The translations under genes were made by a program, and so were the position numbers. Positions 13,444 to 24,017 of a stretch of DNA of 64,000 nt are shown in pieces. Position 1 is the stretch's first letter; every line of letters starts with the position of its first letter. Below the pieces are notes generated by a model that saw nothing but the letters and a program-made list of their open reading frames with translations, searched no databases and was not told the DNA's origin. This DNA is from Ficedula albicollis (lineage: Eukaryota; Chordata; Aves; Passeriformes; Muscicapidae), in contig NC_021674.1 of NCBI RefSeq assembly GCF_000247815.1, positions 83,630,513 to 83,694,512 of the forward strand. The letters are read 5' to 3'.

Positions 13444-14164
13444 TCTGATAAGCTTCAGACTTGTTCTTGCACAGCAGACTCCTTGCATCTTGTACGTGGG
13501 CCAGGGGAGCCACAGAAAATCACTGGACTGGTTTTCTGTGCTGGGATATGAGAACAAGAGAACAGTGCTAACAGCAGGGGGTACTATTCTGAGCTACCCT
13601 CCATTTATGTTTCCTGAAAAAACACTACTTATAAAGCCCCGGCCCCGTACTGAACAAAATGCTTTGGGAAGACAGAGTGGTTTGATTTCTTTCTGAAACC
13701 CATCTAGACAGTTTCACACTGGGCACTAATGCTCTTGGTTCTTATAAATGAACCTCTGGGGAATGAGAAAAATGTTCTCAGAGAAGAAGCTTCAGACTAA
13801 TTTCTCATCTAGAGCCAAGGCTGAGTGATTGAAAGGCTCGTTTTCCAGTTTAGATATCTTCAATCCCTAGTGAGTAATTGTGGCTCTAAGTAAATCAAAA
13901 GGCTTAAAATTAATGGGTTAAGTAAAAGCAGAACTCTATAGCCTGATATAATATCACAAATGATGTAATTCTAAAGAATTAAAAATTCTTTATTCTTTAG
14001 CTGACACAAAAACTTCTTTATCTGTCTTAATAGGAGACAATTAAAGCATCTATCTCCTGCTGCAGAAAATAACCTGCTCAGATGGGAGAATGGGAACCAT
14101 TTACAGTTTCTTTAATGGTGTTTAATGCTTAAATAATGCATAATAGGGCTGTGGCTGAAGCAGC
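13444..14164. other. Non-coding stretch, nothing recognised
   Basis: Mixed-composition sequence with a TATAAAG-like motif near 13,630 next to a GC-rich patch (CCCCGGCCCCG). There is no downstream gene to support a promoter call, and no repeat was recognised. Confidence 0.4.
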
Positions 14165-14784
14165 TTTGCTGGGAAGGACCTGGGATCCTCTAGGGCAGCC
14201 AGCTGAGCATGAGGCTGCAATGCATCCTTGTGACAATAGTGGGAAGCAGCATCCTGGGCAGCAGAAGGGAGATCATCTCTAGCAGGTCAAAGGAGGTGAT
14301 CCTTCCCCCTTACTCTGCACCTGGAATGCTGGTTCCAGCTCAAGACTCCCCAGCACAAAGGAGACTAGTCTAGCTAAGGGCCAAAGAGATAACAAAGGAC
14401 TTGGATAAATGAGGACAGACTGAAACATTTGGGACTCCTCAGCCTGGAGAAGAGGAGGCTCAGGGGGAATTTCATCAATGGGTAAAAATACATGATGTGG
14501 GGACTAAAGAAAACAGAGCTGAGCTCTTCACTCAGGGAACAAGAGACAATGAGCACAATCGAAATACAGGAGGCTCTGTCTGAGCACATCAAAATATATT
14601 TTTGCTGTAAGGGTGCTTGAACACTGGATCAAGTTCCCCAGAGAAGTTGTGGATCTGTGGAAAGATCCAAAACCCAGTTGGAAATGGCCCTGGGCCACCC
14701 CCTCTAGCTGAGCCTGATTAAGCTTGGGGAGTGCACAAGCTGGTCTCAAGATGTCCCTTCAAAACTCAATGATTCTGTGATTTC
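14165..14784 (+). mobile_element. CR1 LINE, 5'-truncated, diverged
   Basis: A longer CR1 piece in forward order. It contains GGGAAGGACCTGGGAT and AGCTGAGCATGAGGCTGCAATG (end of the reverse-transcriptase region), then AGGTCAAAGGAGGTGATCCTTCC, then CTCAGCCTGGAGAAGAGGAGGCTC, then the 3' part with a degraded TTCCCCAGAGAAGTTGTGGAT, and ends CAATGATTCTGTGATTT. Many substitutions and small indels destroy any reading frame. Confidence 0.85.
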
Positions 14785-17700
14785 TTTTTTTTGTGTGTGA
14801 ATGGAGATATCTGTGTAGGTCCAGGACCCAAATAAATATCATAGAACTTCCATTATTAGCCCAGGAAGAACATAACAAGTGTATCATTAAAATCCTTTAC
14901 TGACTTTTTTTTTTTTTTTCCTAAGTACTGGTTATTCCTTTCCTTTACTGCTTGGGAAGATCCCCTGCAGGAACTGTCTATTATAGCTAGGCTTGGCCAG
15001 GTTGTCAAGTAGTTTTAATGTAGTGGTTCACTGCTGTGAATTACATGCTTCTGGAGGGAGGAAGAACATTTTAGGAAGGCAAAGTTCAACAGGGTGACAT
15101 TACTTTTATAAGTCCCATATCCTTTAGTCTCTTGAAGGATTTAGAGCTCAATCTTGCAGCTTGAGGCATGCATTGGAGAGGAAGCAGGCAACTTAAAATA
15201 AATGGAGATGGAATAATGAGAGGCATACCTCTTGCATTTGGTTTTCTCAGGTCCTTCACTTCATAAGAAGGATATCAATACCATTTAGAGAAGCTCTTAT
15301 TTTGAAAAAAAAGATGTCACTTTTCTTCTTGATGTTTCTGTAACTTACACCACCTGTTAAATCTGGCTTCCCTTAAGTCCAGAGTATGTTGATAGAGCCT
15401 CCTCTTCTAAAATCTGTAAGAGCTTTACTTTAAAGAGTGTTGAAACACACATTTATTGGGAAGATGAGATTCAGAGGAGGTAGAATGGCTTATATCCAGT
15501 CATGCAGTGCAGCCTGATGTGAACATCCTGACAAGTGCTGCAATAGGCCACAAGCACAATCAAGAAATCCTTCAATACTTTGATTACTAACATTTTTCTT
15601 ATCCTCCACTCTATCTTGTCTATAAATCATGAGGCCTGAAAAGAAAGAACTTGCTGGATAACTTGTGACTATCATGCATATTATCTACTAACTAGTGTAA
15701 TCAGACATCCAAGATTTAAATGTCTCAAATCATAATACAGTTAAGTGAGCATTTAAATACCTTTAAATTGTGAAAATACTTGTTTTACCTCTGAAACCAT
15801 CAGATTCAATAGATTAATTACAACCTGTAAGCACAATCAATCTGTTAAGAAGCCTTGCCATGCTTCTATTTCGTTGTTCATCTGCTTCTCTCAGCTCAGG
15901 TACCACAGAGCTTTCACCACATTGCTGCAATCAATATGTTGATGAGGATAAATAAACAGTAGAGTGTAAAAATAATCTGCAGTTCCAGTCCTTGCAATGC
16001 TTTTAAGCTTACTGAAGTCCATCACAACAGTTTTTACCTTCAGGTGGCAGTACTTTTAGAGTGAATGGCAAATGTCTTGACTCAATAATTTCAAAGAAAA
16101 GATTCAATTAACTCAGTAAATCCATGCAGGGATTCTATTCATTCCTGGCTCTATGAGGTAGATAAATTGAACTTTGGCTACTTCCAAGTTTGTTTCTCAA
16201 ATGGGGAGAAAGACAGCAATGCAATGATTAACCTCCCTTGCTTCTAAACTTTAAATGAGGTTCAATAAAAAAATGAAGATCATTATAAAGGCTGTGAACT
16301 CTGTGATTTTTATAAGATTTTCTAAGATTACATGTTTGTAGAGGTTTTTGTCAGGTCACTCATATTGGCTCTGTAAGGTTATATTTCTTCACAAGAAGAT
16401 GATGAAATTGTTTTTCTTCACCTGAAGAACAGCAGTGAAAGGGGCCTTTCAACCTGCAGGTTGTTAATGATGCATCCAGAACCCTGGGTCCTTCAGAGAC
16501 ATCACTACCCACCATGGTGCATCGCTCCAGGATCTGACTAATCAACCTGCTCTATCTTCTTTCTGTCTTTTAGATCACAAGTTTCATTTACATAGAAACA
16601 TGTTAAGCATCAAGCTCTCTGTATATTTTTCATAAAACAAAGTAAATTGTGAGCACCAACTTTAATTTTCTATAACAAAGGCCTTTTTGGAACCATCTGC
16701 TTTAAATGTGTCCTTATCATAAGCACAATGCTTGCAAACACAACTCTGAGGAAGCTGTTTTGCACATGCCATTATTTAATGGAAGTACAATTACATGACT
16801 GACTTGTTTTCTCTGGAAATCATAGTAACAATTGAGTCATGCTTGGTTCCTGGAAACTTCCTGGCTCTGAATTCACCTCATTAAATCTGCCTTATTTTAC
16901 TGTCTGGTAGATTTGGTTTGAACCACTCTGGCCACATTAAAGACATTTTGCTGTGACTTACTGACATGCTTGGTGCTACAGCAGTGATTTTCATTAATTT
17001 GTTCTCTAAGCAAAGATTATTATTTGTGGAGGAAAACAGAAGGCTGTGGTAAATTCACTGTGAAATTCACTGTGAAAATCCTATTCCTTTCATGTGTATC
17101 AGTATTTTTCCAATAAAGTGCATGAGATCATTTTGGGCATACAAATTTCACTTGCTCTCACATTGTGTTCTACCCCTCTCTCTTTGCACCTGGTGTTCCA
17201 TGAGTGAGTGAGACACTGGGGATCTTCTCCTACAGATTGTACATACCTTGCTTCCAGTGTCATTCCTCTGGGTCTCATCCAGCCTTTGTGAAATCAGTGA
17301 CATTACCTGCATGTGAGCTGGGGCAGAGTTTGTCCCAGCATGTGTAAAATGTTACGAAGCATTTTACAATCCTTTTTTTCCCCAGGAACTGCTACACTAA
17401 AAATCAATTGGGTTGCCTTCTGCAACCATGTGAATTATTGACTGAAAACAAATGACAGCCACTGAAATCTAGGAAAACCTATTAAAAATTCATCAGTCAC
17501 TTCTAACCTTTCTTTCCCAGTACATGGACTGCAGCAAGACCTTGTGCAAGAATATAATAGAAATGTTATTTCTTAGCTCTCCTACTTGTTTCTGTTGACC
17601 TTTAATGTGGTCATCATATTTGAAAGAAGAACAGAAAATATTTATAGTAAATAGAAAGACACAGCTTTTTGGGCATTCCATGCAGGAAGTTTGGCTCGTC

Positions 17701-17994
17701 ATACAAAATTAGAGTTATTACAACATCTTCACCCTCAGTGTTTAGGTGACTATGAAGTCCTGCTTTAGTGTCATTATTTAAGAAATGGAAGAGAAAAATT
17801 ATTTCATGTCCTACTGTGAGGAAGAAAAAAGCAATACTGCTTAGTTTGTAAAGAAGGCCTTTCCTGATATTTCTATCTAAATGCAGATTTTCAGTTTTCA
17901 TCTCTGCACAATCTGTGTAAGAAATCCCTCAAGACAAAGATGCTGAATGAAATGAATATTTAAATTGAAAAGTTTTTTTTTCCAGAAGGAAGAT
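14785..17994. other. AT-rich non-coding stretch
   Basis: No gene or repeat family was recognised. A short direct repeat of about 14 bp (ATTCACTGTGAA twice) lies near 17,053-17,080. A T18 run lies near 14,906-14,924. Confidence 0.5.
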
Positions 17995-19478
17995 AAATTT
18001 CTCAAGTAAGTTCTGCATCACTTTAGCAATGAGTTGAGTTTTCTTTATCTTTGTGTAGCACTGAAAATATGCAAAAGATGAAACAGGGGAAAAAAAGACA
18101 AGCCTAGGATTGTGTTTGAAATGTGATTCTTCATTTTTGTTTTGTCTGCTGCAAGCACGAAAGCAGAGAACACCTTCCAGCATTTAAAGAAGACAGACTC
18201 ATTTTCCCTGAGGTTAGTATTTTTCCCAGTTATGAGATAGCTAGTATTAGTAACTGTTTAAATTGCTCTCCATTTGTGTAAGGATTTGGAAAGTAGTTTT
18301 ACTTTTCTACAAGAGAAAAAGAATTAAAGACACTTGTAGGGTGTAGGGAACTCAAGCAGGGAGAGCAAGTTTCCAATATGGTGGACTTGACACAGTGCTC
18401 AGGGTGTCTGGAATCATGCTTTATGATTGTGGTGAAGGGAGACTTCCTCCAAGAAAAAAAACAAAACAAGCCCTAAGTAGAGAATTATTTTGTTTATTGA
18501 TTGGTGGGTTGACTGTGGCTGGCCACCAGGTGCCCACTAAAGCCATTCTCTCCATTTCCTCCTCATCTGGACAGGGGAGAGAAAATGTAATGAAGGGCTC
18601 ATGGCTCAAGGTAAGGACAAGGAGAGATCACTCAGCATCAGTCACTCAGTTACATCATTCAGTTACCGTCGGGGGCCAAACAGACTTAGGGAAATTAGTT
18701 TTGTTCTTTACTAATTAAATCAGATTACAGTAATGAAAATTTCTCAAGTAAGTTCTGCATCACTTTAGCAATGAGTTGAGTTTTCTTTATCTTTGTGTAG
18801 CACTGAAAATATGCAAAAGATGAAACAGGGGAAAAAAAGACAAGCCTAGGATTGTGTTTGAAATGTGATTCTTCATTTTTGTTTTGTCTGCTGCAAGCAC
18901 GAAAGCAGAGAACACCTTCCAGCATTTAAAGAAGACAGACTCATTTTCCCTGAGGTTAGTATTTTTCCCAGTTATGAGATAGCTAGTATTAGTAACTGTT
19001 TAAATTGCTCTCCATTTGTGTAAGGATTTGGAAAGTAGTTTTACTTTTCTATAAGAGAAAAAGAATTAAAGACACTTGTAGGGTGTAGGGAACTCAAGCA
19101 GGGAGAGCAAGTTTCCAATATGGTGGACTTGACACAGTGCTCAGGGTGTCTGGAATCATGCTTTATGATTGTGGTGAAGGGAGACTTCCTCCAAGAAAAA
19201 AAACAAAACAAGCCCTAAGTAGAGAATTATTTTGTTTATTGATTGGTGGGTTGACTGTGGCTGGCCACCAGGTGCCCACTAAAGCCATTCTCTCCATTTC
19301 CTCCTCATCTGGACAGGGGAGAGAAAATGTAATGAAGGGCTCATGGCTCAAGGTAAGGACAAGGAGAGATCACTCAGCATCAGTCACTCAGTTACATCAT
19401 TCAGTTACCGTCGGGGGCCAAACAGACTTAGGGAAATTAGTTTTGTTCTTTACTAATTAAATCAGATTAGAGTAATGA
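17995..19478. repeat. 742-bp tandem duplication spanning an LTR edge
   Basis: Copy 1 is 17,995-18,736 and copy 2 is 18,737-19,478, with a period of exactly 742 bp (CTCAAGTAAG at 18,001 and 18,743). The copies are almost identical; I saw one C/T difference (near 18,311/19,053) and one C/G near the end. Each unit holds about 503 bp of non-LTR flank plus the first 239 bp (in + order) of LTR copy B. Only copy 2 continues into the rest of the LTR. The breakpoint is GTAATGA|AAATTT. A recent unequal or replicative duplication fits, as does an assembly artefact. Confidence 0.95.
18498..18736 (-). mobile_element. Truncated duplicate of LTR copy B
   Basis: This is the LTR portion carried by the first unit of the 742-bp duplication. 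On + it starts TGATTGGTGGGTTGACTG, runs through CATCTGGACAGGGGAGAGAAAA and GGAGAGATCACTCAGCATCA, and stops at the duplication breakpoint. It equals the minus-strand 3' part (U5 side) of the LTR. It arose by duplication, not by a separate insertion. Confidence 0.9.
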
Positions 19479-19596
19479 GAAATAAATCTTAAAAAAAATC
19501 CACTCCTAAACACTCCCTTCTTGGGCTCAACTTCACAGAAATAAATCTTAAAAAAAATCCACTCCTAACCACTCCGTTCTTGGGCTCAACTTCATC
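19479..19596. repeat. Two-copy tandem duplication inside LTR B, 59-bp unit
   Basis: Copies at 19,479-19,537 and 19,538-19,596 start GAAATAAATCTTAAAAAAAA and contain GGGCTCAACTTCA. They differ at about two positions within the aligned core (AAACACTCCCTTC against AACCACTCCGTTC). The duplication begins at the very base where the 742-bp duplication ends. Confidence 0.9.
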
Positions 19597-20010
19597 CTCA
19601 ATTTCTCTCCCACTTCCATCTGAGAGGCCCAAGGGAATGGGGAATGGGGCTGCAGGCACATCATCATATGTTGTTGTTGCTCTTCCCTCCTCAGGGGCAG
19701 AACTCTTCACACTCTTCCTCTGCTCCATTGTGGGGTCCCCCCATGGCAGATGGTCCTCCACTAATTTATTCAGTGTGAGTCCTTCCCACGAGCTGCAGTT
19801 CTTCACAAACTGCTCTGTTGTGGGTCCCTTCTGCAAGGTGCTGTCCTTCACGGACAGGCTGTTCCAGGGGTCCCCTCTGGGGCCACAAATCCCACCAGAA
19901 AACCGGCATCGGTGTGGGCTCCTCTCTCCATGCAGCCACAGATCCTGACAGGAGCCTGTTCCAGCACAGGCTTCCCATGTGATCACAGCCTCCTTTGGGC
20001 ATCCAGATTT

Positions 20011-20304
20011 ACTGTGGGCTCCTTGAGGGGCTGCAGGTGGATCTCTGCTCCCCCATGGACCTCATGGGCTGCAGGGGCACAGCCACCCCACCATGGTATC
20101 CAGCAGGGGAATCTTTGCTCCAGGGCTGGGGGCACCTCCTCCCTCTATTTCTTCTTTACTGTGGGCTCCTTGAGGGGCTGCAGGTGCATCTCTGCTCCCC
20201 ATGGACCTCATGGGCTGCAGGGGCACAGCCACCCCACCATGGTATCCAGCAGGGGAATCTTTGCTCCAGGGCTGGGGGCACCTCCTCCCTCTATTTCTTC
20301 TCTG
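20011..20304. repeat. Two-copy tandem duplication inside LTR B, 147-bp unit
   Basis: Copies at 20,011-20,157 and 20,158-20,304 both start ACTGTGGGCTCCTTGAGGGG. They differ by about a G/C change (GGTGGATCT against GGTGCATCT), a one-base C-run change and a small mismatch at the end. LTR copies A and C have this block once, so the doubling is specific to copy B. Confidence 0.92.
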
Positions 20305-20618
20305 AACTTGGTGTCTGCAGAACTGTTTTTCTCTTCTCTGTGCAATTTGTTTCTGCAAAGTAACTTTTCCCCCTTTTAAAATCTGTTATGCCAGAGGTGC
20401 TAGCACCACTGGTGACGGGCTGAGCCTCAGCCAGCTGTGGAGGATCATTCTTGGAGCTGGCTGGCATCAGCTCTCTTGGACATGGGAGAAGGTTCTGGCA
20501 GCTTCTTGCAGCATCCATCCCTGTAGACCCCTTTGACCAAATCCTCACCCTGCAAACCCAACACAAATGCAAAGATATAAAAAGAGATTGACAGTGTTCT
20601 GAGAAGGAATTAATAATA

Positions 20619-20750
20619 ACAATAGAAATGTTTCTATGTTTTTAGGATTTCCTGCAATAGCACTGTAAAATATTTGCAACCCCAACAATAGAAATGTTTC
20701 TATGTTTTTAGGATTTCCTGCAATAGCACTGTGAAATATTTGCAACCCCA
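20619..20750. repeat. Two-copy tandem duplication, 66-bp unit
   Basis: Copies at 20,619-20,684 and 20,685-20,750 contain AATAGAAATGTTTCTATG and GGATTTCCTGCAATAGCACT. One A/G difference was seen. The pair lies just outside the right edge of LTR B and abuts the next duplicated pair with no gap. The first part (AGAAATGTTTCT) is a short palindrome. Confidence 0.93.
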
Positions 20751-20878
20751 CAGAAGAGCTGTTTGGTTGGCTTTTGTGTGGTGCCCAGGCCTGGGATCTG
20801 GACAGCATCTCACACAGAAGAGCTGTTTGGTTGGCTTTTGTGTGATGCCCAGGCCTGGGATCTGGACAGATTCCATTG
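20751..20878. repeat. Two-copy tandem duplication, 64-bp unit
   Basis: Copies at 20,751-20,814 and 20,815-20,878 share CAGAAGAGCTGTTTGGTTGG and CCCAGGCCTGGGATCTGGACAG. They show one G/A difference plus end mismatches. The CCCAGGCCTGGG palindrome is in both copies. It abuts the 66-bp pair, giving the order A-A-B-B. Confidence 0.93.
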
Positions 20879-21547
20879 AACAAATCAAGAGCACATCCAC
20901 ATCCTAGCAGAATAGTACCCTGGAGGTAGGAACCATTGTAAAGCAGGTATGCTTATGGGAAGATGAAAGCACTACATAAGTTCTGCTTTGCTTGCAAAGA
21001 CAGAATGTTTTTCTTGAAATAAAACAGCAAATTGCTGAAGGATTAAGCAATTCATTGAGATGTGCAGTACCAAGATGCACAGATGGTGCAAAATGACAGC
21101 TGAAGTTATCACTCTTTTGTAGTGTTTACAACTCCAGTTCTTCCTCTCTGTATTTGAGAACCCAGAGAACACAAACAATGAATATTAAAAGCTCAAGATG
21201 AGACACTAGGGTATTACTTTCACCAAGATTGATTTCTAAGATAAAACCAGATTTATTTTGTTTTAACTGAAGGTGAGGTGCTTAAAATTTTCTATATGAA
21301 ATCTTCAGGCTGTCACCCTAAATGGTTCATAAGAATTTAGAACTCAGAATAATTTTTCCTTTTGTTAAAAGTATATCCAGTGTCAGTTAACCTAAAAGAT
21401 TGATAGTTCCTCATAGTTTTGCAGTGTTTTCTTGCTTGCTGCTAATGTCTTTGTCTTGGATGCTGGGCTGAGAAGAATAACAAAACCTACTCCTTTCTAT
21501 AACACCACTGTTTTTCTCAGTCCTACAGGTACTTGTTTTTTCAGGAG
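20879..21547. other. Unique non-coding stretch
   Basis: No gene, RNA or repeat family was recognised. The sequence is ordinary AT-rich. Confidence 0.5.
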
Positions 21548-21723
21548 TAAGGGAAGCTACGAAGCAAGAAGCAACAAAATTATTCCTTGAGACAGAGCAA
21601 GATGCACCTCTCTCCCTTAACGTGTGTCCTCACAATAAGGGAAGCTACGAAGCAAGAAGCAACAAAATTATTCCTTGAGACAGAGCAAGATGCACCTCTC
21701 TCCTTTAATGTGTGGCCTCATGG
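21548..21723. repeat. Two-copy tandem duplication, 88-bp unit
   Basis: Copies at 21,548-21,635 and 21,636-21,723 start TAAGGGAAGCTACGAAGCAA and contain CCTTGAGACAGAGCAAGATG. About three differences lie near the end (CCTTAACGTGTGTCC against CTTTAATGTGTGGCC). Confidence 0.93.
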
Positions 21724-22559
21724 GTATTACTGATTACATGGGCATTTTCTCTGAGCAGAGTACAGTTTTAAAAATTCGAAGATGCAATATCCTTACCATG
21801 GAAACACATATATATTTCTCTGGCTACAGGCATTTCTCCCTGTTAGTTTTCAATCAATTAGTAGAAGTAGCAGGCACTCAGAACAAGCTGCTGATGAAAG
21901 TATCTGTTTAATTATTAAAAGGAGGTGAGAGTGAAAATTGTCTAACTTTGGGAATTATGAGGTACTACTTTAAAAGAATTAATCTGGAAGCTCCTGTCTT
22001 ATAGCTAGCACATTAATAACTCAGCCTGAATAGTTTATTTAAGGATACACATGTAGGTAAGAATACAATGCAGTCTGCACCCCTGAACATTTGTCACCAT
22101 GACTCAATGTTTACGGAGAGGCAGGGGTAAAATGTCTATATAATTATGGTGGGATTACATACCGAAAAGATTCAACATAAAATGAGCACTATTTGGCACA
22201 ACTGTGTTGTGAAGATGCCCTTAGCTACTCTAAACCATACAGATTTTCCTCATCTTAATACCCTCACATAGCACATACTTCACTGAAAAAAGTGAGCTCC
22301 AAGCATCTGAAAATTGTCTCTTAAAGGATCTAAGTTGTGCCACTGTTAGCTGACAGATGTTTCCTGGTCTATTTGTAATTGTTCCACGAGGGTTTCTGTG
22401 AAGAGGTTAAAACCAATGGCTTAGAAGCCTAAAAAAATGCAGTCTTCGAAAATCTTCCTCTGCTGTTCCTAATTAAGGAGTTTCCTGGACTTTGTGACTT
22501 TCTCAGTATTTGACATTTTAGCACCTGCATGTGCACCAATTGTTCTAAATTTTGAACAG
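21724..22559. other. Unique non-coding stretch
   Basis: Nothing was recognised. A short open frame overlaps the 88-bp duplication and is probably chance. Confidence 0.45.
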
Positions 22560-22600
22560 CTGGAAATCAGCCTTTACACTTTACCTGTGGATCCAAGAGA
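22560..22600 (+). CDS. Very weak candidate internal exon (41 bp)
   Basis: An AG acceptor after TTTTGAACAG and a good donor (AGAGA|GTAAGT at 22,601) bound 41 bp that are open in the frame starting CTG GAA ATC (reads LEISLYTLPVDPR plus two bases). Its trailing phase fits the candidate exon at 23,930. The pyrimidine tract before the acceptor is weak and no protein was recognised. Chance is the more likely explanation; the entry is kept because of the consistent phase. Confidence 0.1.
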
Positions 22601-23220
22601 GTAAGTGCTCTTTCCCTGTAAGCAGCGTGGTGGCAGCTTCCTTGTGTCCATCTCGCAGAGCAAGCCTTGCTGCAGTCTCCATGGCAGCCTTGATGTCCTG
22701 TCAAACAGCCTCCCTGGCACCTTTGTCACTCTGCCATGGGACAGCTCAGTGGGAGAGCTTATGTCTGAGCTGCTGGGCTCATGGTCATGCCTGCCTCCTT
22801 TCCGAGGCAAGCCCTTAACCCATTCCTGTGCTCCCTGCTCCAGATCCCTCCACTCGCACTCTCTCCTTCCTTTCTGCAACAGCGGTGGGAGTTTTGCACC
22901 ACTTAATTAGTGGTTTGTTTCAGTCTCTTTTGCTTTCACTTAGAGCTAGGATTAACAAATACACGACGGAAACAGATTTTTTGTGTTTGGGCTTGGCTGT
23001 TTATTAAATCTTGTCAAAAAGTACAGAGAGTTCAACAGCACTTCTAGCTACCTGCTAGAAGTGAGGAAAATGAAAAAAAATTTAGCTGCTACAAGGTCTC
23101 TTAAAGCTAAACAGTTCAATAGAGTATTAACACTTATATTATTTATCCTTTTAACCTACTAGGTTTCCATGACCCTCAGTGTGACACTGATCAACTAGAA
23201 ATTACTACTTGAAACCCATG
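22601..23220. other. GC-richer unique stretch
   Basis: 22,600-22,900 is richer in GC than its surroundings and open on both strands for about 100 codons (22,605-22,910 + and 22,574-22,879 -). Neither product was recognised, and open frames on opposite strands over the same interval suggest composition rather than coding. Confidence 0.4.
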
Positions 23221-23264
23221 AAGAAGAAGGAAGAAGAAGGAAGAAGAAGGAAGAAGAAGGAAGA
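23221..23264. repeat. Purine minisatellite, 10-bp unit AAGAAGAAGG
   Basis: About 4.4 perfect copies of the decamer AAGAAGAAGG, giving a pure purine strand. It may fold as a triplex. Length variation between individuals is likely. Confidence 0.95.
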
Positions 23265-23446
23265 TGAACACCAAAAAAGACACCATGCAAAATTTTCCAT
23301 CTTGTCTCCTACCTATTACTATTCTAAAAAACCCCTCGAATTTAAAACCCTTTACCATGTGAAAGAACACACTTTTATTTAACTACACACCCGTGATTTT
23401 AACTCCATCACTCAAATTTGGAAGCCTTCTCCAAGGCCTCAAGTCA

Positions 23447-23570
23447 AAAGCAGTGTTCTCCATGGTGTCAGTGCTAGATAGCACAGAAATCTCAAAAACC
23501 CCAGGTTCAAAGCAGTGTTCTCCATGGTGTCAGTGCTAGATAGCACAGAAATCTCAAAAACCCCAGGTTC
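23447..23570. repeat. Two-copy tandem duplication, 62-bp unit, identical copies
   Basis: Copies at 23,447-23,508 and 23,509-23,570 start AAAGCAGTGTTCTCCATGGT and end CCCCAGGTTC. No difference was seen over 62 bp, so this is one of the youngest duplications here. Confidence 0.95.
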
Positions 23571-23929
23571 CTGGGATCCAACACCTTTCCATCAGTAAGT
23601 TCTGCCCAGAAGATGGCAACACATTATGTTGGAGAGAAATAAGTGGAGCAAGTATCTTGTCCTGGGAATTTTTCCGAGTTTATGCTGCAGTACTAAAGTT
23701 CACATTTCACGTTAGGACATTCTCAGAATGATATTGTCTTGAAAGAATATACATAACTTACATTGCAAAGGTGTACTTTGATGTTATCATGAATCATAGC
23801 AATTCTTAGCTACTACTTGCATGCCTAGAAGTCTAATAAAAAGATCATAGAAATTAGCTATAAAAAGAATACTGATCACTAGCACCATGCAATTTAAATA
23901 CTGCTTTGTTCTCCCTGTGCTCTCTATAG

Positions 23930-24017
23930 GTTCCCAATATCAATAACTTCCAGTGCTGTAACACCAGCATGCAGCTGTCCTAAAATTAATGAATGTGCTG
24001 ATTCCTGTGTGCCCAAG
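23930..24017 (+). CDS. Weak candidate internal exon (88 bp)
   Basis: A strong pyrimidine tract (TTTGTTCTCCCTGTGCTCTCTATAG) precedes an 88-bp stretch that ends at a plausible donor (CCCAAG|GTACAG). Only one frame is open throughout. It starts one base in and reads FPISITSSAVTPACS, continuing to CADSCVPK, with four Cys in the last half. No protein family was recognised. The leading phase would accept the 22,560 candidate, and the trailing phase (0) would accept the terminal exon candidate at 53,474. This is an inference from splice signals only. Confidence 0.2.

Larger units (their letters stand above)
19240..20565 (-). mobile_element. Endogenous retrovirus LTR, copy B (solo, internally duplicated)
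   Basis: Same LTR family as copies A and C, in the same minus orientation. + landmarks are TGATTGGTGGGTTGACTG (left edge), GGAGAGATCACTCAGCATCA, GGGCTCAACTTCA, repeated 'GTGGGTCC...CTGCAGTTCTTCA' units, GGGCTGCAGGGGCACAGCCA, and TGCAAACCCAACACA (right edge). It contains two internal tandem duplications (units 59 and 147 bp). No internal retroviral sequence flanks it, so it is a solo LTR. No matching target-site duplication was seen at the edges, possibly because the left flank was rearranged. The open frames across it (up to 165 codons) are not genes. Confidence 0.85.

Noticed and set aside
13620..13650. TATAAAG next to a GC-rich patch, read as a promoter
   Set aside because: There is no transcript, no CpG island and no downstream gene. 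TATA-like words are frequent in this AT-rich DNA.
18395..19460. Two identical 107-codon frames and matching 62-codon minus frames
   Set aside because: The pair is a direct result of the 742-bp tandem duplication and overlaps the LTR edge. There is no sign of a duplicated gene.
19489..20379. Open frames of up to 165 codons on both strands
   Set aside because: They run across LTR copy B and its internal 147-bp duplication. The repeated peptides come from the DNA duplication, not from a protein repeat.
22574..22910. GC-richer segment open for about 100 codons on both strands
   Set aside because: Opposite-strand frames over the same interval and no recognised product point to base composition.
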